Shown: in pieces, positions 1 through 6,857 of the stretch
How the letters are laid out: the number at the start of each line of letters is the position of its first letter
Position numbering within the stretch: the first letter of the stretch is position 1
Assembly: GCF_049587675.1 (NCBI RefSeq)
Contig: NZ_JBAVEJ010000176.1
Coordinates: forward strand, 1-7,878
From: Sulfuricaulis sp049587675
GTDB lineage: Bacteria > Pseudomonadota > Gammaproteobacteria > Acidiferrobacterales > Sulfurifustaceae
Direction: 5' to 3'
Length of the DNA stretch: 7,878 nucleotides
Made by a program: the position numbers and the translations under genes
Notes under the pieces: generated by a model
Database searches by the model: none
Told to the model about the DNA's origin: nothing
The model's input: only the letters and a program-made list of their open reading frames with translations

Positions 1-246
1 CGGCAAAAGCTCGACGGAATCACAGGTGACCGTACCGTAAGCAATCCCCGCTTCGGCAACATCAAGCAATCCCCACTCTAGACGCCCGTCGGCAAAGACG
101 GGCTGAATTACCTGTGCGCCGGCTCCAAGGCGTTCTTCACTCCTGTCGACAATCCAATTACGACCATGGCAAACCGACGCCGGCTGCCGCGGATAGGTTG
201 GATATTGGACCAAGGTCCAATGGCTGGCCATGGAGCAGGTCGTTAA
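1..246 (+). pseudogene. Remnant of the C-terminus of a radical-SAM anaerobic sulfatase maturase (AslB/AtsB/anSME-like), 5' end outside window
   Basis: Frame 1 reads from the left edge to a TAG at 79-81, continues in the same frame, and stops at TAA 244-246. After the TAG, from position 100, it encodes GLNYLCAGSKAFFTPVD followed by a Met-Ala pair. From memory this closely matches the conserved end of anaerobic sulfatase maturases (a GLNYLCxGYKxFF block near the C-terminus). Before the TAG, the peptide FGNIKQSPL resembles the family's LGNIxxxPL segment. In intact enzymes these two blocks are separated by several dozen residues that include the Cys-rich SPASM cluster. Here they nearly abut, so an internal deletion plus a stop is likely. 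The sequence after about position 170 no longer resembles the family. Intact maturases convert an active-site Cys or Ser of sulfatases to formylglycine; this copy could not. The GLNYLC block is the stronger evidence, and the part before the TAG is tentative. Recognition is from memory, without a database search. Confidence 0.5.
204..221. repeat. Perfect 8-bp inverted repeat, possible operator
   Basis: ATTGGACC-AA-GGTCCAAT has perfect 8-bp arms and a 2-bp spacer. It is partly overlapped by a second short inverted repeat, ATGGC-TG-GCCAT at 220-231. No T-run follows, so it is not a rho-independent terminator. The size and symmetry suit a dimeric repressor site, but it lies inside a decayed reading frame about 290 bases before the first intact gene. 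It could be an operator, a relic or chance. Confidence 0.25.
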
Positions 247-316
247 AATTTGTGTCGGCACAAGCGGTTTCTTGCATGTTCTTTTCAACGGCCGTTAGCG
301 GATAGGGAGAAAAGCA
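247..316 (+). other. Spacer between the two remnants, with palindrome and Shine-Dalgarno
   Basis: This short, locally AT-richer stretch lies between the maturase remnant and the sulfatase remnant. It contains a perfect 10-bp palindrome, AACGGCCGTT, at 287-296. An AGGGAGA Shine-Dalgarno at 304-310 lies 6 bases before the ATG at 317. No convincing -35/-10 pair was found. A promoter for the downstream operon could lie here or in 461-493, but the sequence does not show one clearly. Confidence 0.35.
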
Positions 317-460
317 ATGGGTAAGAATAAAAAAGTGAAGCACGATCGCTCGCCCGATGTCGTGCCGAACATTCTCATCGCGCTGGTCCACGACGCCGGT
401 CCCAGCTTGCCGAACACGTTCAGCGGCGCGGTTCTGGCCCGGACGGTTGTAGCAAGCTGA
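317..460 (+). pseudogene. N-terminal remnant of an arylsulfatase (47 codons, then stop)
   Basis: An ATG with a good Shine-Dalgarno (AGGGAGA, 304-310) opens a 47-codon frame. After a Lys-rich start it encodes PNILIALVHDAG and then LPNTFSGAV. Bacterial arylsulfatases open with the same pattern (PNVLxxLxDDxG, then a phrase like xPxTFGG), in which both Asp residues of the DD pair bind the active-site calcium. Here the first Asp is His, and the frame stops at TGA 458-460, far short of the usual 500 or more residues. In the same frame past the stop, a faint match continues for about 10 codons before the next gene's ribosome-binding site. The part with the formylglycine motif is gone. The neighbouring maturase remnant supports the call, because the two genes are commonly adjacent. 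A genuine small protein of 47 aa is the alternative. Confidence 0.5.
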
Positions 461-507
461 AATGGCGCAGTCGTTAATCGACCAGTAACCGACAAGGAGC
501 AAGCATC

Positions 508-3288
508 ATGGCAATTGCGACCACCGGCGTTCCGCATCTGGATCACTTCTTTTCAACTTCCTCCGCACGACTGGATCGCTGGCGCGAACTGAACGCCAAG
601 GCACAAGCCTGGGCGGCCGGCGCACGCAGCGATCGCGCCGCGGTCGACGCGGCGCTGACGCAAGTGCGTGCGCTGGAAGACTTCTTCGCCTACCCCGGGC
701 CGCGGCTGATGAAAATACTGGCCGAACGCATTACTGCGGACGACGCGACTGGTGTCGCGCGACTGGTGCGGCGCATGAGCGGTTCACTGCTGTCGGGCAG
801 CTATCGCTACGACACGGGTGAATGGGAGACGTCGGATGATGCCGGCGACACCGTGGCAGACCGTGCTCCGCTCGCGCCCGGTGGCATTGAGGCGCGGCGG
901 CCGTATTTCGAGACTCTGTTCGTAAGCCCGGCGCCGGCGGCTAACCGGATAAAGATTGCCCAGGAGATCCGCCGCCTGCGGCGTGCCGAAGATACGATGA
1001 TTTACGAGCCGGTGCTGGTCGGCAGCTTCGAGGACGCCATCCTCGGCACGGTGCTGAACGGCAAGATCGAGGCCGTGGTGATCTATGACGGGATACCGGT
1101 GCCGTCGCAGCACGACGTGCCGCTGTTGCGCGAATTCCTTGCCACCTACCACCAACTGGATACGTCTAATCTTGCGCCGCGCGAAATCGGCGTGACCCTG
1201 GCGCGGCTCATCAAGCGCATCCGCCCCGAGCTCGACATCTACCTGCTGACGGACCGGCAGGTGGAGAAGCTGGCGGGCGATCCGGCGGCCTCGATGATCC
1301 GGCGCGTGTTCTACGAAGTCGAGGAGCTGATGGAGGTGCACCTCAATATCATCGAAGGCGTTGGTGACCGCTTTTCCACGCCGCATTTTGACAACCTCAA
1401 GCGTTACGCCGCGCGCCCGATCAGCACCTTTCACGCGTTGCCGATCGCGCGCGGCAAGTCGATCATCAAGTCCAACTGGATTCACGACATGGGCGAGTTC
1501 TACGGCCAGAATCTGTTCCTGGCCGAGTCCTCCGCCACCACCGGCGGGCTGGACAGCATGCTCGAGCCGACCGGCAACATCAAAGTCGCGCAGGAGAAAT
1601 TCGCCCGCGCCGTCGGCGCCGATCACGTGTTCTTTGTCACCAATGGCACTTCCACGTCCAACAAGATGGTCTATCAGGCTGTCACCAAGCCGGGCGACAT
1701 CGTGATTGCCGACCGCAACTGCCACAAGTCGCACCACTACGGCATGGTGCTGTCGGGCGCCCAGCCGCTGTACGTCGAAGCCTACCCGATGACCGAATAC
1801 TCGATGTACGGTGCCGTGCCGCTGCGCACCATCAAGCAGGCCATGCTCAATCTCAAGGCCGAGGGACGGCTCGATCGCCTGAAGATGTTGACGCTCACCA
1901 ACTGCACCTTCGACGGGCACGTGTACAACACGCTCCGGGTGATGCAAGAGTGTCTGGCGATCAAGCCGGATCTGCTCTTCCTGTGGGACGAGGCGTGGTT
2001 CGGATTCGCACGCTTCTCGCCGTTCTTGCGCCCGCGCACCGGTCTGGGTGCGGCCGCCGCGCTCGAAGAATGGCGTGCCAGCCCCGAGGCGCTTAAAGCC
2101 TATCAAGATCAGGCGAAGGAACTCGGTGAGAATCTCGATCCAAAAGACCCGCGTCTGCTGGAGCGGCGTTTGGTCCCCGATCCGCGCAAGATCCGCATTC
2201 GCGTGTACGAGACCGACTCAGTGCACAAGTCGATGTCGTGTCTGCGTCAGGGTTCGATCGTGGCGGTGCGCGATGAAGACTACAGCAAGCATGTCTCGGC
2301 CTTCCGCGAGGCGGTGTTCATCCATGCCTCGACCTCGCCGAACGCGCAGATCATCGCCTCGCTGGACGTCGCCCGCCGCCAGATGGAGCTCGAGGGTTAC
2401 GAGCTGGTCATGCGCGCGATCGAAATCGCGCTGACCATCCGCAAGGAAGTATCTGCACACCCGATCATCTCGAAGTACTTCAAGGTGCTGGGGGCCGATG
2501 CCATGATACCGGCTGAGTTCCGCGCCTCGGGCTTCCAGGACTTCCTCACGCCGGGCACCACCTGGTTGACGGCCGGGAAGGCGATGCTCGAGGACGAATT
2601 CTTCCTCGACCCGACGCGCATGACGCTGGTGTGCGGCACTGCCGGCTACGACGGTACCGCATTCAAGAATCTGCTGGCCGATAAGTACAACATCCAGCTC
2701 AACAAGACCTCGCGCAACAGCGTGCTGCTGCAGAGCAACATTAACAACACCCGCAGCGATGTGGCATTGCTGATCAAGGTGCTGCTCGAAATCGCGATGG
2801 AGATCGAGGCGCGCCTGTCTGAGGGCGGCGAGTCCGAGCGCGCCGCGTTCGCGGCACGGGTGAAGAGTTTGATGACAGACGTGCCCGACCTGCCGAACTT
2901 CAGCCGCTTCCACGACGGCTATCGGGAGGACCCGAACAGCGTGACCCTCGAAGGTGACATGCGCAGTGCCTTCTTCGCTGCCTATGAAGAGGACGACTGC
3001 GAGTATCTGCCGCTCTTGAGCCCGAAAGTTGACGAACGGCTGGCCAACGGCCCGGAGATGGTGTCGGCCAATTTCGTGATCCCGTACCCGCCCGGCTTTC
3101 CGATCATGGTGCCGGGGCAGGTGATCGACGCGAGTTCCATCGGCTTCATGCGCAAGCTCGATGTCAAGGAGATCCACGGCTACAACGCGACGCGCGGACT
3201 CAAACTGATCAAGCTGTCGGCCTTGGGCAAGGTCGGACAAGCCGCACCGGCTGCACCGGCCAAAGGTAAAGCCGCCGGAAAAAAATGA
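508..3288 (+). CDS. Oversized PLP-dependent Orn/Lys/Arg-family amino-acid decarboxylase (substrate unassigned)
   Basis: A cytoplasmic fold-type I PLP enzyme of 926 aa, related to CadA/LdcC, SpeC and AdiA (about 710-760 aa). Visible landmarks are the phosphate-binding segment VTNGTSTSNK (377-386), DRNCHKSHH (402-410) with ring-stacking His406, TNCTFDGHVYN, DEAWFGFARFSP with Asp494 for the pyridine nitrogen, and DSVHKS with Schiff-base Lys574. The C-terminal PYPPGFPIMVPGQVI phrase is typical of the family. Residues from about 166 to 310 resemble the response-regulator-like wing domain. Compared with CadA (His245, Asp330, Lys367, 715 aa, from memory), this protein carries about 160 extra residues before the stacking His and about 43 extra between Asp494 and Lys574. 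The part after the lysine is of normal length and ends in an Ala/Pro/Lys tail. The start is set by AAGGAG at 494-499, 8 bases before ATG. The antiporter gene follows after 24 bases, indicating an operon. Expected chemistry is proton-consuming decarboxylation of an amino acid. Lysine, arginine, ornithine or an acidic substrate cannot be separated by eye. Confidence 0.9.
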   Translation: MAIATTGVPHLDHFFSTSSARLDRWRELNAKAQAWAAGARSDRAAVDAALTQVRALEDFFAYPGPRLMKILAERITADDATGVARLVRRMSGSLLSGSYRYDTGEWETSDDAGDTVADRAPLAPGGIEARRPYFETLFVSPAPAANRIKIAQEIRRLRRAEDTMIYEPVLVGSFEDAILGTVLNGKIEAVVIYDGIPVPSQHDVPLLREFLATYHQLDTSNLAPREIGVTLARLIKRIRPELDIYLLTDRQVEKLAGDPAASMIRRVFYEVEELMEVHLNIIEGVGDRFSTPHFDNLKRYAARPISTFHALPIARGKSIIKSNWIHDMGEFYGQNLFLAESSATTGGLDSMLEPTGNIKVAQEKFARAVGADHVFFVTNGTSTSNKMVYQAVTKPGDIVIADRNCHKSHHYGMVLSGAQPLYVEAYPMTEYSMYGAVPLRTIKQAMLNLKAEGRLDRLKMLTLTNCTFDGHVYNTLRVMQECLAIKPDLLFLWDEAWFGFARFSPFLRPRTGLGAAAALEEWRASPEALKAYQDQAKELGENLDPKDPRLLERRLVPDPRKIRIRVYETDSVHKSMSCLRQGSIVAVRDEDYSKHVSAFREAVFIHASTSPNAQIIASLDVARRQMELEGYELVMRAIEIALTIRKEVSAHPIISKYFKVLGADAMIPAEFRASGFQDFLTPGTTWLTAGKAMLEDEFFLDPTRMTLVCGTAGYDGTAFKNLLADKYNIQLNKTSRNSVLLQSNINNTRSDVALLIKVLLEIAMEIEARLSEGGESERAAFAARVKSLMTDVPDLPNFSRFHDGYREDPNSVTLEGDMRSAFFAAYEEDDCEYLPLLSPKVDERLANGPEMVSANFVIPYPPGFPIMVPGQVIDASSIGFMRKLDVKEIHGYNATRGLKLIKLSALGKVGQAAPAAPAKGKAAGKK

Positions 3289-3312
3289 ATTCTTCCTGAA
3301 AGGAGCTACCAA

Positions 3313-5010
3313 ATGGAGTTCATCGTTACTACATTGCAGCACCACGCGGAACTCGCGATCTTCCTGTCGCTGGCAATCGGTTATTGGGTCGGGGTCATCA
3401 AGCTCGGCGGCTTCAGTCTGGGCACGGTCACCGGCACACTGCTCGCCGCGATCCTGATCGGTCAGTTGGGTATCGAGGTGTCGCCCCAAGTCAAGTCGAT
3501 CTTTTTCATCATGTTCCTGTTCGCTGTCGGTTACGGCGTGGGACCCCAGTTCGTTCGCGGTATCGCCTCGGACGGTCTGCCGCAAGCGCTCTTCGCCGTG
3601 GTCATATCGGCTCTCTGTCTGGTCTCGGTGTATGTGGCCGCCAGGATCGCGGGCTATGATGTCGGGTACGCCGCCGGACTGCTCGCGGGTGCACAAACCA
3701 TATCTGCGTCGATCGGTGTCGCCTCCGACGCGATCAACAGGCTGGGCATACCGCCCGACCAGGCCAAGGAAATAGCCAATCATATCCCGGTCGCTTACGC
3801 AGTGACTTACATCTGGGGCACGATCGGGACCGGCGTAATCCTCTCCATGCTGGGCCCCAAGCTTCTTGGCGTCGATCTCGAAGCCGAATGCAAGAGATAT
3901 GAAAAGGAAATGTCGGCGGGCGGGCCCGCGGGTGGCATGCAGTCGGCGTATCGCCGCCTGGACTTTCGCGCCTATAAAATCCGTGACCAGATCCCGCCCG
4001 GCACGACCATTGCCGACGCCGAGGCGCTCCACGAATCCATCGAAGAAGGCGTCCGCATCTTCGTCGAACGGCTGCGCCGTGATGGCAAGATCATCGAGTT
4101 CAAACTGACAACTGTTTTGCAGCCGGGGGATGTGGTCGGGGTCTCCGGCAAGACGGAAGTGCTGATCGAGAAGCTCGGGAAATACGGCAACGAGGTTTCC
4201 GATCCCGAGTTGCTCGATGTGCCCGTAGAAGCTGTCGATGTCGTCCTGACCAACAAGGCCTATAACGGGAAGACGCTGATCGAGCTGGCCAAGACGGATT
4301 TCGCGCGCGGCGTGTACCTGACGAAAATCACTCGCGGCGCCACTTCCACGAACATTCCCGTACTGGCCCAGACCAAGGTGAATCGGGGCGATATCCTGAG
4401 AATCGGAGGCACGCGTGCGAACACGGAGGCAGCTGCCAGGAATCTGGGATACGCAGACCGTCCGACGAACGCGGCAGACATGGTCTTTGTCGGTCTCGGC
4501 ATCGTCCTCGGCGGCCTGTTTGGCGCTATCGTCGTGCCGGTCAGCGGTATCCCGGTCACGCTGTCGACATCCGGCGGGGCGTTGATCGCCGGGATCATCA
4601 TCGGTTGGTTGCGCGGAGTTTATCCCACCTTCGGCCGCGTTCCGGCGCCCGTGCTCTGGTTCATGAACAATGTCGGCCTGAACGTATTCATCGCCGTCGT
4701 GGGGATCACCGCGGGCCCGACCTTTGTCGCAGGTATCAAGGAGGCCGGGATTGGTCTTTTTCTGTGGGGATTTTTCGCGACCTCCGTCCCCATGCTGCTG
4801 GCGCCATGGATCGGAAAGTACATCTTCAAGCTGGATCCTGCCATCAATCTGGGCTGTTGTGGTGGTGCCCGCACCAGCACGGCCGCCGCTGCAATGATCT
4901 CAGAAGTGGCCAAGAGCGACATTCCGTTGCTCGGCTATACGGTGCCGTATGCGGTCAGCAACACACTGTTGACGATGTGGGGCTTGGTCATCGTCATGAT
5001 GGTTTCGTGA
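3313..5010 (+). CDS. aspT: Aspartate:alanine antiporter, AspT family
   Basis: An inner-membrane exchanger of 565 aa (AAEx family, TC 2.A.81). It imports monoanionic aspartate and exports neutral alanine, so transport is electrogenic. The layout is the family's: hydrophobic segments at about 13-31, 37-53, 62-82, 92-111, 118-138 and 158-180; a long soluble loop at about 185-385; then segments at about 390-410, 418-436, 446-468, 480-500 and 541-562. The loop holds two RCK_C/TrkA_C-like modules (about 215-296 and 302-378), each with a PGDVV- or RGDIL-type turn. The second half carries Gly/Ala-rich membrane motifs, including GGARTSTAAA near 518-527. Length agrees with known AspT proteins (about 540-565 aa). 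The start is supported by AAAGGAG at 3299-3305, 7 bases before ATG. It lies 24 bases after the large decarboxylase and 55 bases before aspD, the usual partner. Family membership is firm; exact exchange partners are inferred from the neighbouring aspD. Confidence 0.93.
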   Translation: MEFIVTTLQHHAELAIFLSLAIGYWVGVIKLGGFSLGTVTGTLLAAILIGQLGIEVSPQVKSIFFIMFLFAVGYGVGPQFVRGIASDGLPQALFAVVISALCLVSVYVAARIAGYDVGYAAGLLAGAQTISASIGVASDAINRLGIPPDQAKEIANHIPVAYAVTYIWGTIGTGVILSMLGPKLLGVDLEAECKRYEKEMSAGGPAGGMQSAYRRLDFRAYKIRDQIPPGTTIADAEALHESIEEGVRIFVERLRRDGKIIEFKLTTVLQPGDVVGVSGKTEVLIEKLGKYGNEVSDPELLDVPVEAVDVVLTNKAYNGKTLIELAKTDFARGVYLTKITRGATSTNIPVLAQTKVNRGDILRIGGTRANTEAAARNLGYADRPTNAADMVFVGLGIVLGGLFGAIVVPVSGIPVTLSTSGGALIAGIIIGWLRGVYPTFGRVPAPVLWFMNNVGLNVFIAVVGITAGPTFVAGIKEAGIGLFLWGFFATSVPMLLAPWIGKYIFKLDPAINLGCCGGARTSTAAAAMISEVAKSDIPLLGYTVPYAVSNTLLTMWGLVIVMMVS

Positions 5011-5054
5011 GTCGAGCAATTCCGGTATCTGACTTAAATGAGAATTGAATAAAT

Positions 5055-5058
5055 GGAG
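5055..5058 (+). promoter_or_regulatory. Ribosome-binding site that decides the aspD start
   Basis: GGAG sits 7 bases before ATG 5066. An in-frame TTG at 5045 would add seven residues (MNKWRNH) but has only a weak purine tract upstream and would place this GGAG inside the coding region. ATG 5066 is therefore preferred. Confidence 0.75.
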
Positions 5059-5065
5059 AAATCAC

Positions 5066-6736
5066 ATGGACAACTTAAGGTTTAAACAGTACGAGAAGCT
5101 GGGTCCGTTCGAGATCAAGAACTTCCTCGCCGAGGTGGCATCGAAGTCCGCGCAGGAATTGTCCAGCTCGTACCTGAACGCCGGTCGCGGCAACCCGAAC
5201 TGGGTCGCCACAGAGCCGCGCGAGGCGTTCTTCCTGCTCGGACAGTTCGCGGTCATTGAGTGCAAGCGCGTGCTCGACCTGCCGCCGGGCGTGGGCGGCA
5301 TGCCCAGGGCATCCGGTATCGCCGGGCGGCTTGAGGCCTGGCTGAAGAAGCACGACGACATGCCGGGCGCGCCCTTCCTGCAGGCGATGGTGCCGTGGGC
5401 AGTGGCGAAGTTCGGCTTCGAGCCCGACAAGTTCGTGCATGAACTGGTGGATTCCATCATAGGCGACCACTACCCGGTGCCGGACCGCATGCTGGTGCAC
5501 AACGAACAGGTCGTCCACGAGTACCTGCAGTGGGCGATGTGCGGAACCCCGCGGCCTAAAGGTAAATTCAATATCTACGCGGTGGAGGGCGGCACCGCCG
5601 CGATGTGCTATATCTTCAAGTCGCTTAAGAGCAACCGCATCATCAATCCCGGCGACACGATCGCGCTCGGCGTGCCGATCTTCACGCCGTACCTCGAGAT
5701 GGCGCATCTGGAAGACTACGACCTCAAATACATCGAGGTGCACGCGAAGCAGGAGAACAAGTTCCAGTACACGGATGAGGAGCTCAAGAAGCTTCTCGAT
5801 CCGAAGGTCAAGGCGTTCTTCATCGTCAACCCGGGCAACCCTTCGGCGGTTGCGCTTTCACCCGACTCGATCAAGAAGATCGGCACCGTGCTAAAGAAGC
5901 GCCCGGATCTGATCCTGCTGACGGACGACGTCTACGGCACCTTCGTGCCGGGCTTCCGTTCGCTGATGGGTGAATACCCGAAGAACACCATAGGCGTCTA
6001 CTCGTACAGCAAATACTTCGGCTGCACCGGCTGGCGCCTCGGCACGATCGCGATCCACGAGGACAATATCTTCGACCAGATGATCGCCGCGCATCCCGAG
6101 CCGATAAAGAAGCTGCTGGACAAGCGCTACGGCGGACTCACGCTGGAACCGCGCAAGCTGGCATTCATCGACCGCATCGTGGCGGACAGCCGCGACGTCG
6201 CGCTGAACCACACGGCGGGCCTGTCGCTGCCGCAGCAGGTCATGATGACGCTGTTCTCGCTGGCCGAGCTGATGGACAAGAAGAAGGACTATCAGAAAGC
6301 CTGCATCGGCATCGTCAAGAAGCGTGTCGCGGCGACGATCGAGGGGCTGGGCATAGACGTCGGCGAGAACAAGTACTTCGACTACTACTACGGCCTGATC
6401 GACTTCGAGTTCTGGGCCCGCAAGTACGTGGGCGAGGACGTGGTCAAGTGGATGAAGGCGAACGTGCATCCGCTCGACATCGTGTTCCGGCTGGCCGAGG
6501 ACCACGGCATCGTGCTGCTCAACGGCAGCGGCTTTGCCGCTCCGGACTGGTCGGTGCGCATATCGTTCGCGAACCTGGACGATCATGTCTACGACGACAT
6601 CGGCCGGGCGGTGCGCGCGATTGCGCGCGGCTACCGGCAGGCCTATGAGGCAGCCACGGGCAAGACTGTCGAGCCGCCCAAGGCACTATCCAAGGCCCCG
6701 GCCAAGACCGGGAAGGCACCCAATGCAAAACGTTAG
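5066..6736 (+). CDS. aspD: L-aspartate 4-decarboxylase (bifunctional aspartate transaminase/aspartate 4-decarboxylase)
   Basis: A cytoplasmic fold-type I PLP enzyme that converts L-aspartate to L-alanine and CO2 (EC 4.1.1.12), with side transaminase activity in known homologues. With the ATG start it is 556 aa; characterised enzymes are about 530, and the excess is mostly a C-terminal tail. Visible residues are Arg41 in GRGNPNW, the phosphate loop GGTAAM (175-180), NPGNPSA (255-261), DDVYG with Asp288 and Tyr290, and SYSKYFGCTGWRLG with Schiff-base Lys316 and Arg324. Arg498 in the SVRISFANL phrase is the expected arginine for the substrate carboxylate. This SKYFG...GWRLG arrangement is typical of aspartate 4-decarboxylase rather than plain aspartate aminotransferase. 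The last 25 or so residues are Ala/Pro/Lys-rich, like the tail of the large decarboxylase upstream. Adjacency to aspT is the classical arrangement. An alternative TTG start at 5045 is possible but less likely. Confidence 0.95.
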   Translation: MDNLRFKQYEKLGPFEIKNFLAEVASKSAQELSSSYLNAGRGNPNWVATEPREAFFLLGQFAVIECKRVLDLPPGVGGMPRASGIAGRLEAWLKKHDDMPGAPFLQAMVPWAVAKFGFEPDKFVHELVDSIIGDHYPVPDRMLVHNEQVVHEYLQWAMCGTPRPKGKFNIYAVEGGTAAMCYIFKSLKSNRIINPGDTIALGVPIFTPYLEMAHLEDYDLKYIEVHAKQENKFQYTDEELKKLLDPKVKAFFIVNPGNPSAVALSPDSIKKIGTVLKKRPDLILLTDDVYGTFVPGFRSLMGEYPKNTIGVYSYSKYFGCTGWRLGTIAIHEDNIFDQMIAAHPEPIKKLLDKRYGGLTLEPRKLAFIDRIVADSRDVALNHTAGLSLPQQVMMTLFSLAELMDKKKDYQKACIGIVKKRVAATIEGLGIDVGENKYFDYYYGLIDFEFWARKYVGEDVVKWMKANVHPLDIVFRLAEDHGIVLLNGSGFAAPDWSVRISFANLDDHVYDDIGRAVRAIARGYRQAYEAATGKTVEPPKALSKAPAKTGKAPNAKR

Positions 6737-6857
6737 CTTGAGTAGTTTCACTTGCGGGCGCGGGCTGCGTCGAGGAGTGGAAAGCGGCGGCTGCGCCGAA
6801 GCCGAAACGGAAGTAAACAGGACAATTTAACCAAACAGTATTAAAGGAGAGGTAACC
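6737..6857 (+). other. 121-base gap between aspD and the asparaginase gene, with a possible coding relic
   Basis: No gene or terminator hairpin with a T-run is evident. From 6742 to the TAA at 6814-6816, a frame different from aspD is open without a start codon and ends in KAAAAPKPKRK. This resembles the Ala/Pro/Lys tails of both PLP enzymes here and could be a relic of an older or duplicated tail. The last 40 bases are AT-richer and end in AAAGGAG (6843-6849), the Shine-Dalgarno of the asparaginase gene 8 bases before its ATG. A separate promoter for that gene could lie here, but no clear -35/-10 pair is seen. Confidence 0.4.

Noticed and set aside
253..278. Possible sigma-54 promoter suggested by GGCAC followed by TTGC
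   Set aside because: The spacing between the GG and GC dinucleotides is 15 bases instead of the required 10.
784..2106. Long open frame on the minus strand, 440 codons, opposite the large decarboxylase
   Set aside because: It is an antisense shadow of a GC-rich gene. The residue mix is Arg/His/Gly-heavy with no recognisable domain, while the sense strand has clear PLP-enzyme motifs throughout.
2218..4032. Minus-strand open frame of 604 codons spanning the decarboxylase end and the antiporter start
   Set aside because: It crosses two well-supported sense genes and their junction, has low-complexity Asp/Arg/His composition, and shows no family motif.
5017..5047. CAATTC...GAATTG inverted repeat in the aspT-aspD gap
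   Set aside because: It has only 6-bp AT-rich arms around a loop of about 19 bases and no T-run. It is too weak to call a terminator or operator.
5891..6586. Minus-strand open frame of 231 codons opposite aspD
   Set aside because: It is a shadow of aspD codon bias. The sense strand carries the catalytic lysine and arginine motifs in this stretch.
6534..6830. Plus-strand frame overlapping the aspD end and the following gap
   Set aside because: It begins inside aspD in another frame, has no ribosome-binding site of note, and has an Arg/Pro-rich, out-of-frame composition.
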